Source: CANDOC01 sp965261725
Lineage (GTDB): Bacteria > Pseudomonadota > Gammaproteobacteria > Pseudomonadales > Endozoicomonadaceae
Direction of reading: 5' to 3'
DNA: 64,000 nt
NCBI GenBank assembly: GCA_965261725.1
Contig: CBDHDU010000047.1
Location: forward strand, 62,001-126,000
The notes beneath the pieces were generated by a model. The model did not search any database, was not told the origin of the DNA, and was given only the letters and a program-made list of their open reading frames with translations. This document shows, in pieces, positions 1 through 9,608 of the stretch. The first letter of the stretch is position 1; each line of letters begins with the position of its first letter. The position numbers were made by a program, and so were the translations under genes.

Positions 1-83
1 TGTAGCGTAACTAACGCTCCACAGACACTAACGAATAATCGTTCTCTAATTGATTCAACTGTTTCAGGTAAAGGATAACGAAC

Positions 84-1730
84 ATGGCTGCAAAGCAAGT
101 TAAGTTCTCTGACGACGCTCGTAAACTGATGCTGGAAGGCGTCAATGTACTGGCTGACGCTGTTAAGGCAACTCTGGGCCCTAAGGGTCGTAACGTACTG
201 CTGGAAAAATCCTTCGGCGCGCCAACCATCACTAAAGATGGTGTTTCCGTTGCCAAGGAAATCGAACTGAAAGACAAGTTCCAGAACATGGGCGCTCAGC
301 TGGTTAAGGAAGTGGCTTCCCAGGCTAACGATCAGGCAGGTGACGGTACGACTACCGCGACTGTACTGGCTCAGTCCATCGTTAACGAAGGTCTGAAATT
401 TGTTGCTGCGGGTATGAACCCAATGGATCTGAAGCGCGGCATCGACAAGGCTGTTATCGAAGTTGTTAAAGAACTTCAGGCTATGTCTACTCCTTGTGCA
501 GACAGCAAGTCTATCGCTCAGGTTGGTACTATCTCCGCCAACTCTGACGAACTGGTTGGTCAGATCATCGCTGAAGCGATGGAAAAAGTAGGCAAGGAAG
601 GTGTTATCACCGTTGAAGAAGGCTCCGGTCTGGAAAACGAACTGGACGTAGTAGAAGGTATGCAGTTTGATCGCGGCTACCTGTCTCCTTACTTCATCAA
701 CAACCAGGAAAGCATGTCTGCTGAACTGGAAAACCCATTCGTACTGCTGGTAGACAAGAAGATCTCCAACATTCGTGATCTGCTGCCAGTACTGGAAGCT
801 GTAGCCAAAGCAGGCAAGCCGCTGCTGATCATCGCTGAAGATGTTGAAGGCGAAGCGCTGGCGACTCTGGTTGTGAACAACATGCGTGGCATCGTTAAAG
901 TTGCTGCTGTTAAAGCGCCTGGTTTCGGTGATCGCCGCAAAGCCATGATGCAGGATATCGCTATCCTGACCGGTGGTACTGTTATTTCTGAAGAAGTTGG
1001 CCTGTCTCTGGAAGGTGCGACTCTGGACGATCTGGGTTCTGCCAAGCGCATTGCTCTGACCAAAGACGATACGACTATTGTTGATGGTGCTGGTGCCCAG
1101 GCTGAAATCGCTGCTCGCGTTGATCAGGTTCGTGCTGAAATTGAAAACTCTACTTCTGACTACGACAAAGAAAAACTGCAAGAGCGTGTAGCCAAGCTGG
1201 CTGGCGGTGTTGCCGTTGTTAAAGTCGGTGCTGCTACCGAAGTAGAAATGAAAGAGAAGAAGGCTCGCGTTGAAGACGCGCTGCATGCAACCCGTGCTGC
1301 CGTTGAAGAAGGCGTTGTTGCCGGTGGTGGTGTTGCTCTGGTTCGTGCTCTGTCTAACATCAACGTTGATGCACCCAACCCTGAACAGGAAGCGGGTATT
1401 ACCCTGATCCTGCGTGCGCTGGAAGGTCCGATCCGCCAGATCGCTTCCAACTCCGGTGACGAAGCTTCCGTTGTTGTAGACAAGGTTAAAGCTGGTGAAG
1501 GTAACTTCGGTTACAACGCAGCGACCAGCGAATACGGCGACATGATTGAAATGGGTATTCTGGACCCGGCTAAAGTAACCCGTTCTGCACTGCAGGCAGC
1601 TGCTTCCGTTGCTGGTCTGATGATCACCACCGAAGCCATGGTTGCTGACGAGCCAGAAGACAAAGCTGCTCCAGCTATGCCTGACATGGGCGGCATGGGC
1701 GGCATGGGTGGTATGGGCGGTATGATGTGA
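84..1730 (+). CDS. groEL: 60 kDa chaperonin GroEL
   Basis: ATP-dependent cytosolic chaperonin that folds proteins in a double heptameric ring with GroES. The 548-residue product has the normal family length. It shows the nucleotide-binding DGTTTATVL motif near residue 87 and ends in the typical Gly-Gly-Met tail. An AAGGA ribosome site at 71-75 sits about 8 bases before the ATG and fixes the start. groES would be expected just upstream, outside the window, because only an 83-base leader is visible here. A strong terminator follows at 1824-1852. The gene is intact and ordinary. Confidence 0.98.
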   Translation: MAAKQVKFSDDARKLMLEGVNVLADAVKATLGPKGRNVLLEKSFGAPTITKDGVSVAKEIELKDKFQNMGAQLVKEVASQANDQAGDGTTTATVLAQSIVNEGLKFVAAGMNPMDLKRGIDKAVIEVVKELQAMSTPCADSKSIAQVGTISANSDELVGQIIAEAMEKVGKEGVITVEEGSGLENELDVVEGMQFDRGYLSPYFINNQESMSAELENPFVLLVDKKISNIRDLLPVLEAVAKAGKPLLIIAEDVEGEALATLVVNNMRGIVKVAAVKAPGFGDRRKAMMQDIAILTGGTVISEEVGLSLEGATLDDLGSAKRIALTKDDTTIVDGAGAQAEIAARVDQVRAEIENSTSDYDKEKLQERVAKLAGGVAVVKVGAATEVEMKEKKARVEDALHATRAAVEEGVVAGGGVALVRALSNINVDAPNPEQEAGITLILRALEGPIRQIASNSGDEASVVVDKVKAGEGNFGYNAATSEYGDMIEMGILDPAKVTRSALQAAASVAGLMITTEAMVADEPEDKAAPAMPDMGGMGGMGGMGGMM

Positions 1731-1823
1731 TCGGCTGCTGCCGTTTACATTAAACGACCAGATTACCCGGCGTTAAGCCAGATATATAAGGGCTGCTTGG
1801 TCAGCCCGTTGAACAAACCCCGA

Positions 1824-1852
1824 AACCGCAGCATTTTTGCTGCGGTTTTTTT
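1824..1852 (+). terminator. Rho-independent terminator of groEL
   Basis: An 8-bp GC-rich stem (CCGCAGCA at 1826-1833 with TGCTGCGG at 1838-1845) is closed by a TTTT loop and followed by seven T. It lies about 95 bases after the groEL stop and ends the presumed groESL transcript. Confidence 0.92.
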
Positions 1853-1930
1853 ATGAGATGAACTTGGGCTGTTGCGTTGAAAACAGAAAGTTGTTTAGTT
1901 TGTTAAAAATCAATCGAAGAATAATAAAAT

Positions 1931-2392
1931 ATGAAATTCCTTGAGCTTAAAATCCCACCTGTTTTTTTGATTGTGCTGTGTGGCTTTGTGATGTGGATTA
2001 TTGCAGGCATATTTCCGGATATAAATTTGTCGGTAAGTATTCGCTACTCTGGTTTGTTAGCTTTGTTTTTATCCGGGTTTGTGATTGCTCTTTCAGGCGC
2101 AGTTTCTTTTAAAAAAGCGGCGACAACAGTCAATCCGATCAATCCGGAAAAAACATCATCACTTATCACATCCGGCATTTACCGTTTTACCCGCAACCCG
2201 ATGTATGTGGGCTTTGCATTAAGCCTGACCGGCTGGGGAATATTTCTGGCAAATTTATACTCCCTGAGTCTGATTGTTGTGTTCATGTTATATATGAACC
2301 GCTTCCAGATAATTCCTGAGGAAAGAGCACTTGAGTCGTTATTTGATGAAGAATATCTTGCCTATAAGTCATGTGTGCGTCGCTGGTTATAA
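1931..2392 (+). CDS. Isoprenylcysteine carboxyl methyltransferase-family membrane protein
   Basis: Small integral-membrane methyltransferase-like protein of 153 residues with about four hydrophobic segments. The C-terminal half has the family hallmarks RNPMYVGF (about residues 80-87) and the acidic EERALESLFDEEYLAY stretch, which in ICMT/PEMT-type enzymes help bind S-adenosylmethionine. The substrate in bacteria is unknown, and prenylcysteine is unlikely. It stands alone between groEL and the EF-G-like gene. Family assignment is good; specific function is not known. Confidence 0.8.
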   Translation: MKFLELKIPPVFLIVLCGFVMWIIAGIFPDINLSVSIRYSGLLALFLSGFVIALSGAVSFKKAATTVNPINPEKTSSLITSGIYRFTRNPMYVGFALSLTGWGIFLANLYSLSLIVVFMLYMNRFQIIPEERALESLFDEEYLAYKSCVRRWL

Positions 2393-2512
2393 TACTTACG
2401 AATAACTACTTAAGCTCGCGCCATTTAATTGATTTGCGACAATTAAGCAGGCTGCTTCCCCTCATATACTCGAACAGGAGAAGAAAAAGTATAACCTGAA
2501 AAAGGGGCTTTT

Positions 2513-2698
2513 ATGGGCGACTTTGATAGCGACCATATCCGTAATCTAGCGCTGCTGGGGCATGCAGGCAGTGGCAAGTCGGTTCTGGCTGAAGCACTGC
2601 TGGCAAGAACCGGAGCAATACCCGACAGAAGCGGTTCATCCAGAAAACACTCGGTCAGCGACTTCACCGAACAGGAAAAGCAGGTCGGCCACTCTTTA
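2513..2698 (+). pseudogene. 5' part of EF-G-like GTPase gene, interrupted by IS5-family element
   Basis: This encodes the first 62 residues of an elongation factor G-like GTPase (FusA paralogue group), including the P-loop GHAGSGKS at residues 17-24. The frame is cut at 2698 by an inserted element and would stop a few codons into it. Removing bases 2699-3589 and one copy of the 3-base duplication TTA joins this part in frame to the rest at 3593, giving a normal-length protein of about 680 residues. The disruption is therefore a simple recent insertion. This is not the main fusA by sequence: switch and G4 motifs diverge. Confidence 0.85.
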
Positions 2699-3589
2699 GA
2701 AGCCGTCTGAAAAGTAGCATAGCCGCCCATATATACTGAAAAAACAGGCATTTTTCAGGGGTGTAATGGGTAAGCGTCGTCAAAAAAAGAAGAAAAGGTA
2801 TCCCTCAGATTTGAGTCAGGGAGCGTGGAAAAAGTTAAAACCTCTGCTCCCACCTGCCAAACCCGGAGGACGACCTGTAACAATCAGCCGTCGGCAGCTT
2901 ATCAATGGCATTTTTTATGTTTTGAAAACAGGCTGTCAATGGGCTGCCCTTCCTACTGATTTTCCGAACTATAAAACAGTGTATCACTACTTCAGGGTTT
3001 GGCGACGAGACCAAACTTGGCAAAGGATTCATGACACGCTTCATGCCAAAGTGCGTCAGAAAGCAGGGCGTCATAAGCATGCAACGGCAGCTAGTCTCGA
3101 TAGCCAGAGCGTTAAAACCACGGCGATCGGTGGGTCTGATCGCGGCTACGATGCAGGCAAAAAGATCAAGGGGCGCAAGCGTCATATCCTCGTTGACACC
3201 ATGGGGTTACTGCTAGCAATCGTTGTCACTTCCGCTGAGATTCAGGATCGGGATGGAGCCAAACTGCTATTAACACGCTTGAATGGTCGTTGTAAAAAGT
3301 TACGCCTGATCTGGGTTGATGGCGGCTATCGGGGCAAGTTAGTGGACTGGGTCAGTTCGAAATTCCAATTCATATTGCAAGTTGTTCTACGCAGTGATAA
3401 ACAAAAAGGCTTCCAGCTGTTACCACGACGCTGGGTAGTCGAACGGACATTTTCCTGGCTAAATCATAACCGAAGACTCAGCAAAGATTACGAGGTGTTG
3501 CCTGAAACCGCTGAGGCTATGATTCAACTGTCCATGATTCACCTGATGCTGCGGCGTTTGGCTTGAAGGAGGACTTTTCAGACGGCTTC
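2699..3589 (+). mobile_element. IS5-family insertion sequence (IS1031/ISL2-like), 891 bp
   Basis: The element is bounded by perfect 17-bp inverted repeats beginning GAAGCCGTCTGAAAAGT and flanked by the direct repeat TTA (2696-2698 and 3590-3592). It carries one transposase. A 3-bp TNA-type duplication fits the IS1031 group of IS5. It lies in the EF-G-like gene in the same orientation. The intact ends and exact duplication indicate a young, possibly active copy. Confidence 0.92.
2766..3566 (+). CDS. IS5-family DDE transposase
   Basis: 266-residue transposase with a basic N-terminus (MGKRRQKKKKR), a DUF4096-like N-terminal region, and a DDE catalytic core: Asp in SLDSQSVKTT (about residue 110), Asp in WVDGGYRG, and Glu in VVERTFSWLNHNRRLSKDYE. 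Length and motifs are intact, so it is probably functional. It occupies nearly all of the 891-bp element. Confidence 0.95.
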   Translation: MGKRRQKKKKRYPSDLSQGAWKKLKPLLPPAKPGGRPVTISRRQLINGIFYVLKTGCQWAALPTDFPNYKTVYHYFRVWRRDQTWQRIHDTLHAKVRQKAGRHKHATAASLDSQSVKTTAIGGSDRGYDAGKKIKGRKRHILVDTMGLLLAIVVTSAEIQDRDGAKLLLTRLNGRCKKLRLIWVDGGYRGKLVDWVSSKFQFILQVVLRSDKQKGFQLLPRRWVVERTFSWLNHNRRLSKDYEVLPETAEAMIQLSMIHLMLRRLA

Positions 3590-5449
3590 TTAGAATCTTC
3601 CATCCTTCACTTCGAACATCAAAATACCCGTATCAACCTTCTTGATACACCGGGCTATCCGGATTTCTTTGGTCGTGCGATCAGTGTGTTGCCTGCAGTG
3701 GAATCGGTAGCGCTGGTTATCAATGCACGACAGGGTATCGAAACCATTACCCGGCGAGCCTATGACCACATGCTCAACCGCAATAAGTGCGGCATGATAA
3801 TTATCAATCAGAGTGATGCTGACGATGCCAGCCCTGAACAGGTGCTTAGTGATATTCAGCGGGAATTTGGAGCACACTGTCTGCCGATTAACCTGCCTGC
3901 GCCGGATGGTCAGCAGGTAATCGATTGTTACTTTGAGCCTGACTACCATGCTCAGCCCGTCTTCAGTTCGATCCGTGCTGCGCATGATTCACTGGTTGAG
4001 CAGGTTATCGAAGTTGATGAAGAGCTGATGGAGCTCTATCTGGAGCAGGAACAGAGTATTCAACCTGCCCAGTTACATGATCCTTTTGAAAAAGCATTAC
4101 GGGAAGGTCATTTGATTCCGGTATGTTTTGTGTCAGCAGAAACCGGCGCAGGGCTGGATCTGTTATTGAAGGTGATCTGTGAACAGATGCCAACACCTTG
4201 TGAAGGTAATCCCCCGCTATTTCTGAAAGATGAAGATATAGAAGCAGAGCCGGTGACGATTGTTCCTCATTCTGAAGAACATGTTATCGGACATGTATTT
4301 AAAGTCGTGATTGATCCTTTCAAAGGCAAACTGGCAGCCTTCAGGGTTCATCAGGGAACAGTTCGAAACGGCTGCCAGCTATTTGTAGGTGACGGGCGAA
4401 AACCATTTAAAGTTCAGCATTTAATGAAATTGCAGGGTGGACAGTACACTGACATTGATCAGGCAGGTCCCGGTGAAATTTGTGCGGTAGCTAAGGTTGA
4501 TGCTTTGCATTTTGATGCGGTAGTTCATGACTCTCATGATGAAGACCACTTCCATCTGAAATCACTGGCATTTCCGGCAGCGATGGCAAGTCTGGCAATC
4601 AGTCCGGCCCGGCACGGTGATGAACAGAAACTGTCGGATGTTCTGCATCGTATTACAGCAGAAGATCCCAGCTTGCAGGTGGAGCGGCGCGAACGCCAGA
4701 ATGAGACCGTATTACTGGGGCTGGGTGAACTGCATCTGAAAACCGCGCTGGATAAAATGCGGGATGTTTTCGGACTGGCTATTCAAACGACAGTACCCAG
4801 CATTCATTACCGTGAAACCATTCGCCAGAAGGCAGAAGGTCATCACCGCCACAAAAAACAGACCGGTGGCTCAGGTCAGTTCGGTGAGGTGTTCCTGCGT
4901 ATCGAGCCACTGGAACGGGGCGCTGGTTTTGAATTTGCCAGTGAAGTCGTCGGTGGAACGATACCCGGTCAGTTTATCCCTGCTGTAGAAAAAGGCGTTC
5001 GCGAGGTTATGGATTCCGGGGCGATTGCCGGTTATCCAATGCAGGATATTCGGGTTGTTGTATATGATGGTAAGCACCACAGTGTTGATTCTAAAGAAAT
5101 AGCCTTTGCAACAGCAGGCAAAAAAGCATTTCTTGCTGCAATAACGGATGCAAAACCGGTCATTCTGGAACCTTGTGTTGAGGTTAATATTACAGCCCCG
5201 GACGGGAGTATGGGCGATATTACCGGCCATCTGTCATCTGCGCGCGGGATGATTCTGGGTTCAGAAAATACAGTAAATAATGCCATTATTATTCGGGCTC
5301 AGGCACCGCAGGCTTTAATGTCTGATTTCAGTAATCAGCTGAAATCAATGACTTCCGGAGAGGGGGAGTACACTATGGTGTTTAGTCACTATCAGGCTGT
5401 TCCGGATATACTGCAAAAGCAAATCATTCAGACATGTCAGAGTGACTGA
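3590..5449 (+). pseudogene. 3' part of EF-G-like GTPase gene
   Basis: The continuation of the split EF-G-like gene encodes DTPGYPDF (G3), NQSD in place of the usual NKxD (G4), then domains II to V of the EF-G fold with a normal C-terminus. EF-G homologues drive GTP-dependent ribosome translocation or recycling. Paralogues like this are often non-essential, which would explain tolerance of the insertion. An open frame exists from a TTG at 3563 inside the insertion sequence, but that start is fortuitous and lacks the P-loop, so a product could not bind GTP normally. A 30-base hairpin follows between this gene and the convergent kinase gene. Confidence 0.85.
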
Positions 5450-5461
5450 TAATGCTTGAAA

Positions 5462-5492
5462 GGCTGAAGTCCTGATTGGCAGGACCTCAGCC
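5462..5492. terminator. Hairpin between convergent EF-G-like and RIO kinase genes
   Basis: GGCTGA and GTCCTG on the left pair with CAGGAC and TCAGCC on the right around the loop ATTGG, with one small internal mismatch. It sits in the 50-bp convergent gap. The T-run is weak on both strands, so this is a probable rather than certain bidirectional terminator. Confidence 0.5.
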
Positions 5493-5501
5493 AACACTTG
5501 T

Positions 5502-6359
5502 TTAGTCAGGGTTATCTTCGTTCCGCAACCGTTCTTCTTTTTCCAGTTGCTCTGCCATAGCGGCTTTGATTTCTTCAAGTACTAAATCAACATCAGCCGC
5601 GTCTGTGTTTTCCTCAAAGTTACCGGTAAGGACAGTATCCGGGGTAAGCTTGCCTTCTTCATACAGTGCCCAGATTTCACCGGCATAATGACTGTGAATC
5701 AGCTCTGGAGCGTATTGGGCGTAGTAGGTGGTCATGTTCAGCACGTCCCGTTCCAGCATCGCCTTCGCATTATTGTTTGCGGCAGCATCGACAGCCTGGG
5801 GAAGGTCAATAATCACCGGGCCATTGGCATCGACCAGCACGTTAAATTCAGATAAATCTCCGTGTACTACACCCGCACAGAGCATGCGCATCACATAGAT
5901 CATCACCATGGCGTGATCTTCACGTGCCTGCTCGGGGGACATTGAGATATCACCCAGTCGTGGAGCTACCTGACCTTCAGCATCGGTAACCAGCTCCATT
6001 AGCAGCACACCATCGGTACAGATATAGGGTTGAGGTACCCGGACACCGGCAGCCGCCAGTTTATAAAGGGCATCTACCTCGGCACTTTGCCAGATTTCTT
6101 CCTGTTGCTGACGACCAAATTTGGAACCCTTTTCCATCGCCCGGGCACGGCGGCTATTGCGAACCTTGCGGCCTTCCTGATATTTCACTGCCTGCTTGAA
6201 ACTGCGTTTGGCGGCTTCTTTATAAACTTTGGCGCAGCGGGTTTCATCTCCGCAGCGAACGACATAGATATCGGCTTCTTTGCCACTCATCAAACGGCGG
6301 ATAACAGTATCCACCAGGCCATCTTCAACTAGAGGCTGGATTCGTATTGGTGTTTTCAT
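5502..6359 (-). CDS. RIO1-family protein serine kinase (PA4780 type)
   Basis: Cytosolic atypical protein kinase of 285 residues. It has a GKEADIY nucleotide-binding segment, the catalytic loop HGDLSEFNVL, and the metal-binding Asp in VIIDLPQAV, all characteristic of bacterial RIO1-like kinases. The substrate in bacteria is unknown. The ATG at 6359 is chosen because AGAGAGG lies just before it. A longer frame to 6446 would run into the neighbouring terminator hairpin. It is convergent with the EF-G-like gene. Confidence 0.9.
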   Translation of the reverse strand: MKTPIRIQPLVEDGLVDTVIRRLMSGKEADIYVVRCGDETRCAKVYKEAAKRSFKQAVKYQEGRKVRNSRRARAMEKGSKFGRQQQEEIWQSAEVDALYKLAAAGVRVPQPYICTDGVLLMELVTDAEGQVAPRLGDISMSPEQAREDHAMVMIYVMRMLCAGVVHGDLSEFNVLVDANGPVIIDLPQAVDAAANNNAKAMLERDVLNMTTYYAQYAPELIHSHYAGEIWALYEEGKLTPDTVLTGNFEENTDAADVDLVLEEIKAAMAEQLEKEERLRNEDNPD

Positions 6360-6420
6360 GCCTCTCTTGTACCTTATTCCGGCGCAGGATGGAATTACCT
6401 GTTTTGTAGTTGACAGATAA

Positions 6421-6458
6421 AATAAAGCCCCGGCGTGATAACACACCGGGGCTTTATT
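6421..6458 (-). terminator. Terminator following the alkyl sulfatase gene
   Basis: A 13-bp perfect stem (AATAAAGCCCCGG at 6421-6433 with its complement at 6446-6458) is followed on the minus strand by a T-rich TTTATTTTAT tract. It lies just past the sulfatase stop and before the kinase start. It could also act on the plus strand. Confidence 0.85.
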
Positions 6459-6486
6459 TTATCTTAACTGAGCTTATCGCTAATAA

Positions 6487-8148
6487 TTAACGAATAGTCA
6501 GAGGAATTGGATCTTTGCTTGGCTTTTCGAAGTTGCTGAAGAATTTCTCCATATCCTTCGCGTCACCGTCCAGTTCCACGTGACCCGCTGCGATAGCCTT
6601 GGCAAAAGTAATCTTACCAGTCAGCGCACCCAGCATGGTCATTTTGTCTGAAGTCAGGACAAAGTCAGCCTGTTCCGGCAGAGTCTTGGTGAACTGAACA
6701 ACACCGTTACGGATTTCCAGACCGTAAGAACCTTCACCGGTGATGTTAACACCCATGGTCATGTGCACGCCTGCAGCCGCAGTTTTAGCACCTTTCAGGT
6801 TGTAGCGCAGACCTTCGATGATGTTACCGGCCGGGAATACTTTCACCAGATCCGGAGCTTGCAGGTCAATACGCTTGGAGAAGTCGATAGTACCATCTAG
6901 CTCGCGGGCAGAAGTGATGTACCAGTTTCTCCAGTTGTTGTTGGTTTCTGCGTAACCCAGCTGACGCAGAGCATCGGCCTTCAGATTACGGGCATCCATG
7001 TCTTCATTATCCAGACGGATAACGTGGGTGGTCAGCTCAGCAGCCCACTGAAAGTCTTCAGCTTTGAAGGCTTTCTGTGCAGCAGCCAGTACTTTCTCAC
7101 GGCCACCCATCATGTCAACGTAACGCTCGGAAGAAACGTCTTTGTTGGTTGGAGCCAGGAAGGTTGGGTCAGCTTCAAACCAGCCCAGTTCGCCTACGTA
7201 AATCTGACGGACAGCGTGACGGATAGAACCGTAGAAGTCGCCCAGCCAGGCGTGGTTCTTCAGATTCTCTGGCAGCTGTACAGCTTCAACCCGTTCGTCA
7301 GGAGTGTAGCCCTTGTTCATGAAACGCATGGACTGGTCATAGGTGAACTGGATAGCATCACGGTAAGAAACCAGTACATCTTTCACGTTGTCAGCGCCGG
7401 AAACCGGGCGACCGTGGGAAGTGATCATGTATTCAGCCGGGTATTCCAGCAGAATGTCGATACCCGGGAACCAGATGTTCGGGTCACGGTAGCGGGTACC
7501 ACGGATAGTGTGCAGGTTAGGGAAAGATTCACCCTGAATAACTTCGGCACCGTGCAGAACTTTGTGTTCCGGGAACCATACTGCGATTTCGTCAGACGCT
7601 TCGGAAGGAACGTGACGAATTTTCATCTCAACACCACCTACAGTGATGTTCAGTTTGTCTTTAACAATCGTATTCGGAACAACCAGACTCGGCTTTTCGA
7701 TAACGAAGTCCGGGCCCAGGCCACCGTTGATACGGCCTTCAGGACCGACTTCCAGCCGTACCCAGAGAGTAGTCTACACGAGCGCCGATGATAGGGCCGT
7801 TACCGCCACTGGAGCTGGCAATCAGGTTGCTCATGAATTTCTCCTGAGCAATCACTTTAACGCCGTTCTTCACGTCTTCGTCAGAAATAGCGCCACGCAC
7901 ACCGGCATAGTGGTCCGGATGCCAGTGAGTGTACAGAACGGCAGCAATTGGCTTGTCGCTGTACTTGCGGAATTCTTTCTTGGCAGCAGCCATTTTGTCC
8001 ACATCTTCAGGTGGATCAATAATAACAACGCCGGTGTCGCCCACGATGAATGCCGGGCTGGTCAGACCGTAGCCGTAACCCAGAAAGAAGTTTTCTTTAA
8101 CCTGAAAGAAACCCTGTTCCATCTTGCGGGAATGTTCGGTCAGAATCG
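6487..8148 (-). pseudogene. Alkyl sulfatase / MBL-fold hydrolase (SdsA/BDS1 type), broken
   Basis: Remnant of a zinc metallo-beta-lactamase-fold alkyl sulfatase, an enzyme that cleaves sulfate from alkyl chains. The N-terminal part (8148 down to about 7760) holds the metal motif THWHPDHYAG. The C-terminal part (about 7759 to 6487) holds the dimerisation and SCP-like domains. The two parts are in different frames: minus-strand TCTCTGGGTACGG near 7758-7768 has one extra (or two missing) bases, after which the frame continues EVGPEGRINGGLGPDF. The 5' end is also lost, because the sequence switches to IS91-like element DNA at about 8149, only a few codons before YASILTEHS. It is therefore both truncated and frameshifted, and a functional product is unlikely. 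The rest of the 5' end is not found at the other side of the repeat array. Confidence 0.85.
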
Positions 8149-8330
8149 ACGCATAGGAATTTCAAAAAATCATTATTCCAGTCATTCCTGTAACCTTTGG
8201 TTTTCCACCCTCTCAGCATCCTATTACCTGACACTGAATGTTGTGCTTATCTGTCTGATACCACCTAAATCCTATTGATTTGCCCGATCTCACCCTGAAA
8301 TCCTGATTTCAGACGGATTGAGGGCGTGAA

Positions 8331-9533
8331 CTATGTAATCGGTTTCGCAAGCGCAAGCTGTTGGTGGTGTTTGTACAGCTCGCGCTGCGGCTTGCCGCGG
8401 GTAATGCCGGTGAAGATCATTTGAGCCTGGCAGAGGATGCACTGCAGCGGATCGAGCCCAAAGGTCTGTTTCAGTAACGCCGGAAAGGTGATTTTCAGGG
8501 CGTTTCGTTCGGGCTGATTGAGCAGGTTGTAGACGGTGGGCAGCAATGTAGCCCTTACCCGACAGGCCAGAAAACCATAATACCGGATCATTCGGAAACC
8601 TTTGTCGGGAATATGTTGTGTCAGTCGCTCTATAAACGCTTCCCCTTCACAGGTTTCATGGCGGCGTGTTTTGGTGCGGTGATCCAGATACTCATACACC
8701 ACGGTATCACCGCCATAGTGTTTCAGGCGCGACATGGCCAGCGGTGGTCGTTTGATATAGCGCCCCAGGTAGCTGATGGTGCGGTGGGGGCTTTTGGTGG
8801 CTTTGGCAAAATGGACGATCCAGTCCTTTTGGTATTGCTCATCGAGAAAATCATTGAAGCCGGAAAGGTCATGACAGCTGTCTTTCAGCTCGGAAGGCAG
8901 ATCCAGCTCGCCACGTTTAAACGCTTCCCTGAGCAGGTTGATCACGCCGTAACGCCACGCGGGCATGATGGCGTTTTTGGTGAAGTAGACTGACTTCCAT
9001 TGCTGGTTTCCGTCGTATAATCCGCCACGGGTCACAGAGAGGTGAATATGAACATTCCAGTTCAGCTTTCGGCCAAAGGTATGCAGTGCCGTGAAAATGC
9101 CAGGTGTCACGCCTTTTTTCCCGGCAAAGGCCTGCAGGCTTTTTGCCGCCAGTGGGCTCAGTTTACCCAGTAAGGTGCGGTTGATTCTGAACAGCTCCCA
9201 GAGTGCATCAGGCATCGTAAAGGTGATGTGTTGCCACTCAGTATCCGGCAACAGCGCTTTCTGGTCAGCAATCCACTGATCGGTCAGTTTTTTGCCGCAG
9301 GTATTACACAACCGGGCTTTACAGCCAAAGCAGATCTTTTTGGTGTGAGAGCATTCATGGTTGCTGCATACAAAGCTGGCATACCCCATGATCACCCGCC
9401 CGCAGGCCAGTACTTTGCTGATCGCATCAACCACAGCAGGGCGTATCGTATCGGCGTTGCGCTGGTAATAACGCCACCATAACTGATCGCGTAGCAGTAA
9501 TTGTTTTAGTTTGGACGGCGGTCGGCTGGTCAT
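8331..9533 (-). CDS. IS91-family Y2/HUH rolling-circle transposase, unit 1
   Basis: 400-residue replication-initiator-type transposase. An N-terminal zinc-binding domain (Cys at about 56, 61, 68, 71, 76, 79) precedes the HUH metal site HIH at 162-164 and the paired tyrosines of YLGRY at 255-259, the nicking residues of the IS91 family. It would nick one element end and drive strand-displacement transposition without target duplication. Compared with the unit 4 copy it differs at only a few residues (for example ACRVR for ACRGR). It is intact and probably active. Confidence 0.95.
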   Translation of the reverse strand: MTSRPPSKLKQLLLRDQLWWRYYQRNADTIRPAVVDAISKVLACGRVIMGYASFVCSNHECSHTKKICFGCKARLCNTCGKKLTDQWIADQKALLPDTEWQHITFTMPDALWELFRINRTLLGKLSPLAAKSLQAFAGKKGVTPGIFTALHTFGRKLNWNVHIHLSVTRGGLYDGNQQWKSVYFTKNAIMPAWRYGVINLLREAFKRGELDLPSELKDSCHDLSGFNDFLDEQYQKDWIVHFAKATKSPHRTISYLGRYIKRPPLAMSRLKHYGGDTVVYEYLDHRTKTRRHETCEGEAFIERLTQHIPDKGFRMIRYYGFLACRVRATLLPTVYNLLNQPERNALKITFPALLKQTFGLDPLQCILCQAQMIFTGITRGKPQRELYKHHQQLALAKPIT

Positions 9534-9608
9534 ACGGCCTCATCAATACAGTCGCACGGATGATAACGAATGCAGCCGGTGAAGAGGATGGCATCCTGAG
9601 GTTGTTTT

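Noticed and set aside
3563..5449. Independent short EF-G-like protein starting from TTG 3563
   Set aside because: The start lies in the end of the IS5 element and the product would lack the P-loop; the frame is better seen as the 3' half of a split gene.
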